64,000 nt of DNA, taken from assembly GCA_026418295.1 (NCBI GenBank), contig JAOABP010000004.1, positions 1 through 64,000 on the forward strand, in the 5' to 3' direction. The notes beneath the pieces are model-generated. The model made no database searches. It saw only the letters and a list, made by a program, of their open reading frames with translations, and was not told the DNA's origin. This DNA comes from Caldifarciminota bacterium (GTDB taxonomy: Bacteria; Hydrothermota; Tepidihabitantia; Tepidihabitantales; Tepidihabitantaceae). Every line of letters begins with the position of its first letter. The stretch's first letter is position 1. A program made the translations under genes and the position numbers. Of the stretch, positions 35,382-44,624 are shown in pieces.

Positions 35382-37882
35382 CAATGTGCCTCCCCCCAGC
35401 TTCTGCCCACGCCAATATCGACCTTCAATGGAACTTTAAGCTGCCAGGCATTCTCCATCTCCGATCGCACCATATCCCTTACCGACGAACACTTTTCCTC
35501 CTCCACCTCCAGCAACAATTCATCGTGAATCTGAAGTATCATTCCTCCACGCACACCCATCTCCTGCAACCGCTGGTCTATTCTGATCATCGCCGATTTC
35601 ATAATATCGGCAGCTGAACCCTGCATCGGGGCATTCAACGCCATACGCAATGCCATCTCTACCTGCTGCCGAATCTCACTGCTGATTCCGGGAATGGGCC
35701 TCATTCTGCCTGAAATCGTGCGCACATACCCGTCACGTTTTGCCTCCTCGATTAGCCGCTCGCGCCACCGGGCGACCCCGGGAAATTTCAAAAAATATTC
35801 CTCCATAAAAACCCTTGCCTGTTCCCGGGGAATATCCATTCGGGCAGCAAGACCCCAGTCACCCATACCGTAGATAAGACCGTAATTTACCATCTTGGCG
35901 ATCCTCCGATGCTCAGGCGTAATCTGTTCAGGCGGTATATTTAGAATGGCTGAAGCGGTAGCCACATGAATGTCTTCGCCATTCTGGAAAGCCGCAATCA
36001 GATGTTCATCCTCGCTGAAATGAGCCAAGACCCTGAGTTCAATCTGAGAGTAATCAGCCGATATCAATACCATACCCTGATCCGCGATAAAGCCGTTCCT
36101 TATCTTTTCCCCCAGTTCACCCCGTATAGGAATATTCTGAAGATTTGGCTCGGAACTCGACAGCCTCCCGGTACTGGTTCCCCACTGATTAAAACGAGTA
36201 TGAAGGCGATGGGAAACCGGGTCGGCCATTGAAGGTAGGGGCGCCAGGTAGGTAGTACATAATTTCTCCAGTTCGCGGTAACGCAATATTTCAGGAACAA
36301 TCGGATGCTCACTTACCAGACTGGCCAATACTTCAGAACTGGTTGAAAAGCCGGTCTTGGTCTTTTTCCCTGTCGGCAGCTTCAGATGTTGGAACAATAT
36401 CTCCCTCAACTGTTTCGGGGAACTGATATTGAACTGTCTCCCGGCAAGCTGCCAGATCTTACTTTCAATCGCACGGAGTTGTCCCCGTAGGTCCTTCTCC
36501 AAACTCCGGAAAAATTCCACGTCGATTTTAACTCCGCGCTCTTCCATCTGCGCTAGAATCGGAACCAACGGCATTTCTAACCTATCATATACCGAACTCA
36601 GACTCCGAGCCAGCAATTCGGGTATTAACGAATGGTAAACTCTGACTGCCCAGCCTGCCTGCTCAGATGGCATTCGGACTTCAACACTCTGGTGTAATAT
36701 CTGCCCGATAATATCAGCCGGGTTGAATCGTTTTCGATTCGGATCGATCAACCATGCCCCGATACAATTATCAAAGAAAGGAGGGACGATTTTTAACCGG
36801 TGCGGACGCAGAATTTTAATCAACTCTTTGAAATCAAATCCTGCCTTGATGATAGAAGCTGACTGAAGAATCTGCTCGATAATCTCCCGGCGCTCAACAG
36901 GAATCAGCACAACCTTCTCCCCGGAAACCGACACCCATAAACCACGCTCCGGCTCCCATGCGATCCCTGCTACTCCTGTTTTCTGCAACTCTCCGACAAA
37001 CTGTTCTGCAGTGCGGTCCAATACCGTATTCACAACTTCAATCTGGGGAGGTACTGCCTCATCGGTCTCCCTGAGCAATGAACTGAACTCCAGTTCCTGA
37101 TAAAGTTGAACAAGTCGATTCTTATCCGGCTTTCCCGGGATTAAACTCTCAAGCTCCACTTCAATCCCGGCTGCGGTGTCAATTTTCGCCAGCCGGCGGG
37201 ATAGTAAGGCAAGATCCAGATAAGGCTGCAACCTTGCTTCCCTTTGTAACGCCACTTCCAGACTTCCATGTTTAAGCAGAATTGACTGAGCCCGTTTGGG
37301 GCCGATCCCGGGCACACCAGGGATATTATCGACTGCATCGCCTGCCAGAGCAAGGTAATCCGGTACCTGCTCCGGGAAGATACCCAACTTATCCTTGACA
37401 TCATCTACACCATAATATTTCTCCCGATAAGGATCATAGACTGAAACCGTCCGGCTCACCAGTTGCAAAAGGTCCTTGTCCGAGCTGACGATCACCACTT
37501 CCAGCCCTTTCTCTGCACCCAGACGGGCAAATGTACCAATGACATCATCAGCCTCGTATCCCGGAATTTCAAAAATTTTCACACCCCATGCCTGCACCAG
37601 TGCTTTGGCATAGGGAACGGAATGAATCAGTTCTGCCGGTACCTTTGGTCGCTGTGCCTTGTATTCACTGTAAAGCTCATCCCGGAATGTCCTCCCGGGA
37701 GCATCAAATACTACCGCGCAGTAATCCGGTTTCAATTCCCTCAGCACCTTCCGTAATGTATTGGCAAAACCAAAAATTCCGGAAGTATTCATCCCCCGGG
37801 AATTGCGCAGCGGATTTCTGATAAAAGCAAAAAAACTGCGGTAAAGCACCGAATGCGCATCCACCAGCACCAGTCTGCTCAT
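35381..37882 (-). CDS. polA: DNA polymerase I
   Basis: 833 residues. Domain order is the 5'-nuclease (VLVDAHSVLYRSFFAF, GYEADDVIGT, SSDKDLLQL, GDAVDNIPGVPGIGPKRA), a 3'-5' exonuclease fold, and a Klenow-type polymerase (TSTGRLSSSEPNLQNIP, ADYSQIELRVLAH, QIHDELLLEV). The exonuclease motif I DxE is absent (AGIAWEPERG), so proofreading is probably lost, as in Taq. In the O-helix, RRIAKMVNYGLIYGMG has Tyr where E. coli has Phe762. ATG 37882 is used; the track's TTG two codons upstream falls within the promoter spacing. TTGCAA-16-TAGAAT ends 6 nt before the ATG, so the message is predicted leaderless. It heads the run polA-wecB-wzz-wzx-ligase. Confidence 0.97.
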   Translation of the reverse strand: MSRLVLVDAHSVLYRSFFAFIRNPLRNSRGMNTSGIFGFANTLRKVLRELKPDYCAVVFDAPGRTFRDELYSEYKAQRPKVPAELIHSVPYAKALVQAWGVKIFEIPGYEADDVIGTFARLGAEKGLEVVIVSSDKDLLQLVSRTVSVYDPYREKYYGVDDVKDKLGIFPEQVPDYLALAGDAVDNIPGVPGIGPKRAQSILLKHGSLEVALQREARLQPYLDLALLSRRLAKIDTAAGIEVELESLIPGKPDKNRLVQLYQELEFSSLLRETDEAVPPQIEVVNTVLDRTAEQFVGELQKTGVAGIAWEPERGLWVSVSGEKVVLIPVERREIIEQILQSASIIKAGFDFKELIKILRPHRLKIVPPFFDNCIGAWLIDPNRKRFNPADIIGQILHQSVEVRMPSEQAGWAVRVYHSLIPELLARSLSSVYDRLEMPLVPILAQMEERGVKIDVEFFRSLEKDLRGQLRAIESKIWQLAGRQFNISSPKQLREILFQHLKLPTGKKTKTGFSTSSEVLASLVSEHPIVPEILRYRELEKLCTTYLAPLPSMADPVSHRLHTRFNQWGTSTGRLSSSEPNLQNIPIRGELGEKIRNGFIADQGMVLISADYSQIELRVLAHFSEDEHLIAAFQNGEDIHVATASAILNIPPEQITPEHRRIAKMVNYGLIYGMGDWGLAARMDIPREQARVFMEEYFLKFPGVARWRERLIEEAKRDGYVRTISGRMRPIPGISSEIRQQVEMALRMALNAPMQGSAADIMKSAMIRIDQRLQEMGVRGGMILQIHDELLLEVEEEKCSSVRDMVRSEMENAWQLKVPLKVDIGVGRSWGEAH

Positions 37883-37888
37883 CGGCAA

Positions 37889-37916
37889 ATTCTATCACAT
37901 ACATCACGGTTTGCAA
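37889..37916 (-). promoter_or_regulatory. Promoter for polA-wecB-wzz operon, predicted leaderless
   Basis: TTGCAA (37916-37911), 16 nt, TAGAAT (37894-37889), 6 nt, ATG. It diverges from the prfA promoter 31 nt away. Confidence 0.6.
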
Positions 37917-37946
37917 GAATTAAAATAAGACGCCAGGACGCAACCC

Positions 37947-37975
37947 TTGACTGCCAGCAGGATTTCAATGATAAT
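37947..37975 (+). promoter_or_regulatory. Promoter for prfA-prmC-nadK operon (leadered)
   Basis: TTGACT (37947-37952), 17 nt, GATAAT (37970-37975). The implied start near 37982 leaves a leader of about 37 nt with an AGGGTAGG Shine-Dalgarno before ATG 38019, in contrast to the leaderless promoters. Confidence 0.55.
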
Positions 37976-38018
37976 TGTTAATGCAACCGGCTGTAATTCT
38001 TATGCAAGGGTAGGCAAT

Positions 38019-39089
38019 ATGACTTCTGCTATCTCAAAACTTGAGAACCGCTGCGAATCTTTGCGACAGCGATGCGCCGAACTCGAAAAAATGCTCGCAG
38101 ATCCCAACCTGCTCAATGACCGTAGCCAGTTGCAGAAATTAACCCGAGAACACCGGCAACTGTGTGCGATACTAAAGCGCTATGAAAGTTATCAGCGGCT
38201 GACGAAAGAACTGCAAGAAGCCGAAGACCTGTTAAAAGGTGCAACCGAACACGAAATCCGGGACCTTGTGGAAACTGAAATTCAGACCATTCAGACCCGA
38301 CTGCGAGAGATTGTACTCGAACTGGAATGGCTCACTCAACCCCGCCCTCCTGAATGGGATAAGGGCTGTGTGGTGGAAATTCGGGCCGCCGCCGGTGGTG
38401 AAGAGGCTGCTCTCTTTGCAGCTGATCTGTTCCGCATGTATAGCCGTTTCGCCGAACGCCACAATCTGCAGATTGAAGTACTAACATCGCGCCCCAGCGA
38501 TCTCAACGGCTTTCGGGAGGTGATCTTCGCTGTAGAAGGAGAAACACCATTCCGATATTTCCGTTTTGAAAGTGGTGTTCACCGCGTCCAGCGGATTCCG
38601 AAAACCGAAGCATCAGGCCGTATTCACACCTCAACCGTCACAGTGGCTGTTCTGCCTGAACAGGAAGAATCGGAATTGAAAATTAATCCTGACGATATCA
38701 AAATGGAAACATTCCGAGCTGGAGGACACGGTGGCCAGAATGTAAACAAAGTAAGTTCAGCAGTCCGACTAACTCATCTCCCAACCGGTATTACTGTTGT
38801 CTGCCAGGACGAACGTTCTCAGGCCCGCAATCGTGCAAAAGCAATGAAAGTGCTTTTAGCTCGCTTGGGGGAAATTAAGCGCCAGGAAGAAGCCCAAAAA
38901 ACAACCGAAACCCGGCGTAAACAAATTGGCACGGGCGAACGGAGTGAAAAAATCCGGACCTATAACTTTCCCCAGAACCGGGTTACTGACCACCGGATTA
39001 ACTTCTCGCTCTACAATCTTGAAGCCGTACTCGATGGTGAATTGGACCCTCTGCTGGCTGCATTGGAGAAAGCTGAGGCTGAATTATGA
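38019..39089 (+). CDS. prfA: Peptide chain release factor 1
   Basis: 356 residues, the normal RF1 length, from ATG 38019 preceded by AGGGTAGG; the track start at 37947 lies inside the promoter. The GGQ catalytic loop is [17 protein letters not shown]. The codon-recognition region reads [18 protein letters not shown], keeping the P-x-T pattern of RF1 (PAT/PVT) and not the SPF of RF2, so it should read UAA and UAG. It is followed by prmC, the methyltransferase that modifies the GGQ glutamine, with an ATGA overlap. Confidence 0.97.
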   Translation: MTSAISKLENRCESLRQRCAELEKMLADPNLLNDRSQLQKLTREHRQLCAILKRYESYQRLTKELQEAEDLLKGATEHEIRDLVETEIQTIQTRLREIVLELEWLTQPRPPEWDKGCVVEIRAAAGGEEAALFAADLFRMYSRFAERHNLQIEVLTSRPSDLNGFREVIFAVEGETPFRYFRFESGVHRVQRIPKTEASGRIHTSTVTVAVLPEQEESELKINPDDIKMETFRAGGHGGQNVNKVSSAVRLTHLPTGITVVCQDERSQARNRAKAMKVLLARLGEIKRQEEAQKTTETRRKQIGTGERSEKIRTYNFPQNRVTDHRINFSLYNLEAVLDGELDPLLAALEKAEAEL

Positions 39090-39934
39090 AAATTGCGCTT
39101 CGTGCCCTGCACCGCCATCTACCTGCTCAACTCGTCCGCCGTGCCTGCCGCTTCATCCCCCGCGATGATGCCGAATATCTAGCCATGAGTTTCTTCTCTC
39201 TTAAGAGAAGTGAAATCTATCTGTCTCAAAAACCCGTCTCGCCGGAAATCACACGCAATTTCTGGACACTGGTAAAAAGAGCTGCCCGAGGTGAACCACT
39301 GCAGTACCTCACCAATTCCGCACCCTTTTTGAATCTCGATCTTTATGTTGATCCTCGAGTATTCATCCCCCGCCCTGAAACTGAAGAACTGGCACTCCGG
39401 GTACAGCAGCTGATCCAGGATCCTGAAGTCATTGTGGATTACGGTACCGGCTCGGGCTGCCTGGCGATCGCCCTTGCCCAAATGTTTCCCGCAGCCCGAA
39501 TATTCGGGATCGATATCTCCGCTCCTGCCCTTGCCGTTGCCCGTCTCAATATCCGGCGCTACCGCCTTGAAAAGAGAATCCACCTGATTCAAGCACCGGC
39601 TTTGGATGTACCACATTTGGAATTCCTTAAGGACAACATTGACCTGCTGATTTCTAACCCGCCTTATGTACCGGAAAATCGTATCCCTGTTCTTGAACCC
39701 CGGGTTCGAAACTATGAACCCATCATCGCCCTCGATGGTGGTCCCGAGGGCACAACGGTAATTAGAATGCTCCTCCAATCCGCCCCTGTATATCTTCGCA
39801 AGAACGGACTCTTGGCCCTGGAAATTGACGAAACTCAAGACAGTTTTGTCACCAAGATGCTTCCGGCAGCCCGTATTGAAACTGATCTTGCCGGTAAAAT
39901 TCGCTATGCCTTCTGGCGTAAAGGAGGATTATGA
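39086..39934 (+). CDS. prmC: Release factor glutamine methyltransferase
   Basis: 282 residues. The small helical N-terminal domain is followed by a Rossmann SAM-binding domain: [52 protein letters not shown] and the catalytic SNPPYVPE. It N5-methylates the Gln of GGQ in class I release factors. Its start overlaps the stop of prfA, and it overlaps nadK downstream in the same way (ATGA), a tightly coupled trio. Confidence 0.96.
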   Translation: MKIALRALHRHLPAQLVRRACRFIPRDDAEYLAMSFFSLKRSEIYLSQKPVSPEITRNFWTLVKRAARGEPLQYLTNSAPFLNLDLYVDPRVFIPRPETEELALRVQQLIQDPEVIVDYGTGSGCLAIALAQMFPAARIFGIDISAPALAVARLNIRRYRLEKRIHLIQAPALDVPHLEFLKDNIDLLISNPPYVPENRIPVLEPRVRNYEPIIALDGGPEGTTVIRMLLQSAPVYLRKNGLLALEIDETQDSFVTKMLPAARIETDLAGKIRYAFWRKGGL

Positions 39935-40773
39935 AAATCGGCATGGTTGTTAACTGGAACAAACCCTTGGCAGATAACTTCATTCCCGAACTAATTGCCG
40001 ATCTCGGCCGTAAGAAAATCGGCGTTACATTCATTGATCCCCCCCCACCGAAGTTGAAAATTGCCGGTGTTGACCGGAGCCGTAAAATTGATGATGTTGA
40101 CCTGATCTTGGCCCTGGGCGGGGACGGCACACTGCTCCGAGCAGTCAGACTTGCTGGGCGAAAAGGCAAACCGATTATGGGGGTCAATTTGGGCAGCCTT
40201 GGATTTCTCGCTGAATTTTCCCCCAGTGAGGCACGAAGCGGAATTTCCGCTTTCCTTAATGGCAATTGTCTTATCGAGCAGCGGATGCTCATTCAGGTGA
40301 AGTACGATCACCGGTCTTCATTTGCGTTCAATGATTGCGCAATTAACATGGGAAAATCCGGAAGAGTAATTGAAATCGCAGTAGAATACGGTACCACATT
40401 TGTAAACAAATTTGCCGGTGACGGCCTCATTATTGCGACACCGACCGGCTCAACCGCCTATTCGCTGGCTGCTGGAGGACCGGTTGTCTATCCCACTCTT
40501 TCGGCACTCGTGCTGACCCCGATCTGCCCGCATGCCCTTGCTGCCCGCCCGGTCGTTCTGCCGGTAGAACAGCCGGTCCGGCTCCGGCTTACGGGCAAAT
40601 CACTGGATGCAATTCTGAACTTGGACGGTCAGGTGCGATGGCGGATAGCACCAGAAAAACCGGTCATAATCTCCCGGGCAAATTTCACAGTTCCCTTGGT
40701 AGTACACAGGGAAAAGAGTTACTTTGAAATTCTGCGCAGCAAGCTGAACTGGACCGGTTTCCGGCAGATTTGA
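39931..40773 (+). CDS. nadK: NAD kinase
   Basis: 280 residues. ATP-NAD kinase landmarks are LILALGGDGTLLRAVRLAG, GVNLGSLGFLAEF, FAFNDCAINMG (in place of the usual ALNEV/I segment), AGDGLIIATPTGSTAYSLAAGGP and HALAARPVVLP. It makes NADP from NAD. The ORF sits between prmC (4-nt overlap) and the CDP-alcohol phosphatidyltransferase, whose ATG directly abuts its stop. Confidence 0.95.
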   Translation: MKIGMVVNWNKPLADNFIPELIADLGRKKIGVTFIDPPPPKLKIAGVDRSRKIDDVDLILALGGDGTLLRAVRLAGRKGKPIMGVNLGSLGFLAEFSPSEARSGISAFLNGNCLIEQRMLIQVKYDHRSSFAFNDCAINMGKSGRVIEIAVEYGTTFVNKFAGDGLIIATPTGSTAYSLAAGGPVVYPTLSALVLTPICPHALAARPVVLPVEQPVRLRLTGKSLDAILNLDGQVRWRIAPEKPVIISRANFTVPLVVHREKSYFEILRSKLNWTGFRQI

Positions 40774-41391
40774 ATGAGCACTTCCCCTGATCATCACTCC
40801 GTTAATAATCATGCCAAAATTATCACCATTCCTAATATTTTAAGTATTTCCCGTTTACTGTTTCTGCCACTGATACTTTTCTTTCTACTGCAGCACGAAT
40901 CAATTCTGGCAATTATAACCATGCTTGTATCATGGTCCACCGACGCACTGGACGGTTTTCTGGCACGGCGCCTGAATCAGGTTTCTGACACAGGAAAAGT
41001 CCTAGATCACCTTGTTGACAAAATCTGGATTGCTGCGGTCCTGGTTACACTGGTTTATTTGAGCGATCTGCCGTTCTACCTTGCTGTTTCGGTAATCATC
41101 CGCGATCTGCTTATCCTGACGGGCAGTTTCATACTGATGAAATTCCGCGGAAAACTGGTGTCCTCCGACGCCGTCGGAAAACTGACCGGCCTCGCCTTCG
41201 CTCTCCTGATTCTTTATTACACCTTGAGCATAAATAACCGGTTGGCCGGCGTGTACAGTTTTATCTCCGCCTTGGGAAAATATAAATATTTAGTCAATGT
41301 CACCGTGCTCGTTCTCATTATCATCTCTTTCCTCAATTATCTCGTATTATTCCTCCGGATCATGCTTAAACTGCGTTTCCCCGGAGATTAG
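40774..41391 (+). CDS. CDP-alcohol phosphatidyltransferase family protein (PgsA-like)
   Basis: 205 residues, about six transmembrane helices. The family active-site motif is complete: DALDGFLARRLNQVSDTGKVLDHLVDK (D-G-x2-A-R-x8-G-x3-D-x3-D). It joins an alcohol such as glycerol 3-phosphate to the phosphatidyl group of CDP-diacylglycerol. With pgpA elsewhere in the window, phosphatidylglycerophosphate synthase is the most economical guess, but the acceptor cannot be read from sequence. It ends the prfA operon and faces the convergent aminotransferase 18 nt away. Confidence 0.87.
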   Translation: MSTSPDHHSVNNHAKIITIPNILSISRLLFLPLILFFLLQHESILAIITMLVSWSTDALDGFLARRLNQVSDTGKVLDHLVDKIWIAAVLVTLVYLSDLPFYLAVSVIIRDLLILTGSFILMKFRGKLVSSDAVGKLTGLAFALLILYYTLSINNRLAGVYSFISALGKYKYLVNVTVLVLIIISFLNYLVLFLRIMLKLRFPGD

Positions 41392-41409
41392 TTAAATCGA
41401 AAAGAAACT

Positions 41410-42510
41410 TTAAACGGTTCTGCGAGAAAGCCGGCGACAGGCTTCGTCAAAATAACGCAGAACTCTTGTCATTTCCGCTTTAGTAACCGGTGCCATATGG
41501 CCGATCCGCACAATTTTACCCCGCAACTCGGCCTGCCCATTGGAAAGAAGCACTTTCCGGACCTGCTTGCAGTAATCAACAATTTTTGTTCCATCCATCC
41601 CTTCGGGCATCCGGATAACGGTTAATGCATTGGAAGGACGCTGAGGAAACAGTGTATACCCCCTTTTCTCGAGCTCCCTGCGGACAAAAGAAGCCAGCTC
41701 TGCCTTCTCCTGCCAGATTTTCTTAATTCCCCGCCGCGTCATCCGTGTCAGAGCTATATCCAGAGCATAAAAGAGTGAAATTGCCGGGGTCCATGGTGTC
41801 TGTCCCTTCTCGGCAAATTTCTTGTACTGCCTTAAATCGAAGTAATAACGGCTGTTTTTACATTTTTCCACCTGCGCCCACGCCTTCTCGCTCAGGGCGA
41901 TGAAGGCAAGTCCTGGTGGACAAGCGAAACCCTTCTGTGATCCGCCGATTACCACATCCACATGCCAGGCATCCATCTGCAATTCATCAACCCCCAGTCC
42001 GGCGATTGCATCCACAATTAAAATTCGATTCAGGCGGTAGCAGATTTCTCCAAATGCCCTGATGTCGTTAGTGACCCCGGTGGAGGTTTCGGTCATGGTC
42101 GCAAATACACACTTGGTAGCGTCATTACTTTTCAATTTGCGTTCGAGCTCCTCGGGTGGAATCGCCTCCCCATAAGGCCGTGCCAGCTCATCAACATATG
42201 CACCGAAACGGAGATTAATCTCCCGCCAGCGCTCGCCAAATTTACCGGCGTGGGTGACAATCACGCGATCTCCCGGACTGACCAGATTGGCGACTGCTGC
42301 CTCCATTGCTCCGGTCCCGGACGATGTCAGGACATAAACCGGCTGATTGGTCACAAAGATTTGTTGTAACCTCTTGACCACCGCCGACAGCAGCTTTCCG
42401 AAAAGTTCCTCGCGGTGATACACCAGTTCCCGATCCAGTGCCTTCAGGTAGGCCCTGGGAACCGCAACCGGTCCCGGAGTCCAGAGTTTATATTGGGGTT
42501 TAATCACCAT
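41410..42510 (-). CDS. Class V aminotransferase (alanine/serine-glyoxylate aminotransferase-like)
   Basis: 366 residues from ATG 42510, preceded by AAGGAG at 7 nt; the track's longer start lacks signals. It is a fold-type I PLP enzyme: LWTPGPVAVP at the N-terminus, TSSGTGAMEAAVANL for phosphate binding, VDAIAGLGVDELQMD, and the Schiff-base lysine in IGGSQKGFACPPGL. The group includes serine-glyoxylate, alanine-glyoxylate and serine-pyruvate aminotransferases; substrate is not determined here. It overlaps the end of thiC by 11 nt and is last in the run. Confidence 0.87.
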   Translation of the reverse strand: MVIKPQYKLWTPGPVAVPRAYLKALDRELVYHREELFGKLLSAVVKRLQQIFVTNQPVYVLTSSGTGAMEAAVANLVSPGDRVIVTHAGKFGERWREINLRFGAYVDELARPYGEAIPPEELERKLKSNDATKCVFATMTETSTGVTNDIRAFGEICYRLNRILIVDAIAGLGVDELQMDAWHVDVVIGGSQKGFACPPGLAFIALSEKAWAQVEKCKNSRYYFDLRQYKKFAEKGQTPWTPAISLFYALDIALTRMTRRGIKKIWQEKAELASFVRRELEKRGYTLFPQRPSNALTVIRMPEGMDGTKIVDYCKQVRKVLLSNGQAELRGKIVRIGHMAPVTKAEMTRVLRYFDEACRRLSRRTV

Positions 42511-43753
42511 ATAAAGTCTCCTTTGTTTTTTTAACCGCACAGAATTCTCCGCACATCGTGCACGCCCCTTTGGTGCGCGAAGGTTGAATTGAATAAATCC
42601 CTCGCGCCCGATCGGGGTCGATACTGGAGTTAATCATCGCATCCCAGTTAAGTTCCTTCCGGAAACGGGAAATCCGGTGATCCCACTCGATGGCACCGGG
42701 ATGCTTCCGCGCAATGTCCGCTGCATGCGCTGCAATCCGGGCAGCGATTACTCCTTCCCGCACATCTTCGACATCTGGCAACCCAAGATGCTCTGATGGT
42801 GTGACATAACAGAGAAAATCCGCACCGTACCAGGCAGCAAGCGCTCCACCGATTGCCCCGTTAATGTGATCATAACCGCAGGCAACATCGGTAACAAGTG
42901 GTCCCAGCACATAAAATGGTGCCCGGTCGCAAATTACTTTCTCCAGTCGGATATTTGCTTCAATCTGGTCGAGCGGAATATGTCCCGGCCCCTCAACCAT
43001 GACTGATACACCGGCAGCACGCGCCCGTTGGACCAGCTCACCAATAGTTACCAGTTCGCGGATTTGAGCCTCATCGGTAGCGTCTGCCAGCGCTCCGGGA
43101 CGCAGTCCATCTCCCAAAGACAGGGTGGCGGAGTAATCTTTCGCCAGATCCAGCAGTTCATCATAATATTCATACAGCGGATTTTCCCGCCCCTGATAGC
43201 ACATCCACTCAACCATCATCACGCCACCACGGCTGACAATTCCGCATAACCGGGGGCGATCACGGAGTGTCGCGATATTTTTACTCGTCACTCCGCAGTG
43301 CACGGTAATGAAATCAACCCCGTCCTCCAGATGTCTTTCAATCACCCGGAAGATATCCCTTACCCGGGCTTCCCGGAAGCTCCGCCGGCGCTTTCTCATC
43401 TCCAATGCAACCTGATAGATCGGCACTGTTCCCACGGGTACCGTGGAATTCCTCAGCACCTCCTTGCGGATAACATCTACCTCTCCGCCCACCGACAGAT
43501 CCATAACCGTATCTGCACCGGCAGCAATTGCCACTCGCAGTTTTTCCAGCTCCAGTTCCACATCCACCCGGTCCGGCGATGTACCGATATTAGCATTCAC
43601 TTTGACCCGAGTTTTCTCTCCAACTGCCAAAGGTCTGATGCGCCGCCGCCGGTTTTTAAGCAGAATAACCCGCCCGGTTCGAATCAGATTTTTCAGTTCC
43701 CGCGGTGTCAAACCCTCACTCTTTGCAACCTCGTTAATGATCTCTTCCTTCAA
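42500..43753 (-). CDS. thiC: Phosphomethylpyrimidine synthase ThiC
   Basis: 417 residues. ThiC is a radical SAM enzyme that rearranges 5-aminoimidazole ribotide into the thiamine pyrimidine HMP-P. It shows VNANIGTSPDRVDVELELEKLRVAIAAGADTVMDLS, DFITVHCGVT, SRGGVMMVEWM, EGPGHIPLDQIEANI and the C-terminal cluster motif CTMCGEFC (C-x2-C-x4-C). I start at TTG 43753, with GGAGGAG 7 nt upstream, inside the end of the PSP1 gene (20-nt overlap); the track start at 43798 is unsupported. It is the short form, about 420 residues. No TPP riboswitch fits upstream because the gene is buried in an operon. Confidence 0.95.
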   Translation of the reverse strand: MKEEIINEVAKSEGLTPRELKNLIRTGRVILLKNRRRRIRPLAVGEKTRVKVNANIGTSPDRVDVELELEKLRVAIAAGADTVMDLSVGGEVDVIRKEVLRNSTVPVGTVPIYQVALEMRKRRRSFREARVRDIFRVIERHLEDGVDFITVHCGVTSKNIATLRDRPRLCGIVSRGGVMMVEWMCYQGRENPLYEYYDELLDLAKDYSATLSLGDGLRPGALADATDEAQIRELVTIGELVQRARAAGVSVMVEGPGHIPLDQIEANIRLEKVICDRAPFYVLGPLVTDVACGYDHINGAIGGALAAWYGADFLCYVTPSEHLGLPDVEDVREGVIAARIAAHAADIARKHPGAIEWDHRISRFRKELNWDAMINSSIDPDRARGIYSIQPSRTKGACTMCGEFCAVKKTKETLYGD

Positions 43754-44567
43754 TTTGCAACTCCTCCAATGCCATGGTTTTTTCATTCCCGTTATCATAA
43801 CGGACTCTTAAACGCCGGGTCAAAGCATTAACTTCCACAACCACCCCCTCCCCATCCGATGTCTGAATACGATCACCAATATGAGGACAACTGGCGATCA
43901 AATCCTGATAAACATCCTCCTCATAACTCAAACAGCAGAGCAGCTTCCCGCACAAACCGGATATTTTGTTTGGTTCGACAAACAGATGCTGCTGCCGCGC
44001 CATACGCAGAGTAATCGGTTTCAGCTCCCGCAGAAACTGCTGACAGCAGACTACCCGTCCGCAGACACCCAGTCCACCGATGAGTCTGGTGTGGTCCCGG
44101 ATTCCGATCTGCTTGATCGCCACGCGGGTATTGAGGGCGGATGCGACCGCTTTATGAAGCATGCGGAAATTCAGCTTCTCGTCGGCAACGAAATAAAAAC
44201 AGATCTTCTTCCGATCCAGACGCCAGTGTGCGCCGACAACCTGCATCTTCAGGTTATATTCATCACGCAGCCGTAAAAACAGCTCCAGCGCCTGACGGGT
44301 CTTCGCCTCCAGCTCGGTTTTCACTCTCATATCCTCCTCAGTTGCCCTTCTTATCACAGTTCCCTCTGCCGTATACATACCAGCAGCTCTCTGGGCTACA
44401 ATCCGCCCCAGATCTTCCCCCTCTTCATCAGCCACAATCACCCATTCACCCGGATGGAAACTGCCATCAGGTGTAGCTGCACACCAGTTTCTCTTAAAAA
44501 GATTAAACTGCACCAAAACCATTTTCGGGCTCTGCTTATCCACCTGGCACTTATTCTCTGTTGCCAT
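43734..44567 (-). CDS. PSP1 domain protein (RicT/YaaT-like)
   Basis: 277 residues from ATG 44567, with GGAGA just upstream. The PSP1 family is recognised by VQFNLFKRNWCAATPDG..., VIVADEEGEDLGRIV, RLDRKKICFYFVADEKLNFRMLHK, and the cysteine-rich pairs GLGVCGRVVCCQQFL and KISGLCGKLLCCLSYE. In Bacillus subtilis the homologue RicT holds an Fe-S cluster with RicA and RicF and affects RNA processing; transfer of that role is inference. A short basic C-terminal KOW-like segment (GDRIQTSDGEGVVVEVNALTRRLRV) follows. It lies between the GWxTD genes and thiC. Confidence 0.9.
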   Translation of the reverse strand: MATENKCQVDKQSPKMVLVQFNLFKRNWCAATPDGSFHPGEWVIVADEEGEDLGRIVAQRAAGMYTAEGTVIRRATEEDMRVKTELEAKTRQALELFLRLRDEYNLKMQVVGAHWRLDRKKICFYFVADEKLNFRMLHKAVASALNTRVAIKQIGIRDHTRLIGGLGVCGRVVCCQQFLRELKPITLRMARQQHLFVEPNKISGLCGKLLCCLSYEEDVYQDLIASCPHIGDRIQTSDGEGVVVEVNALTRRLRVRYDNGNEKTMALEELQIEGRDH

Positions 44568-44624
44568 TATTAGTCTCCAGTTACACGGTATCGCCACCTG
44601 TGCCGCTCATCACATATTCTGACA

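Noticed and set aside
37947-38018. N-terminal extension of prfA in the ORF track
   Set aside because: It begins within the -35 element; RF1 length and the Shine-Dalgarno favour ATG 38019.
39179-39838. 219-codon minus-strand ORF over prmC
   Set aside because: Shadow of prmC; no translation signals.
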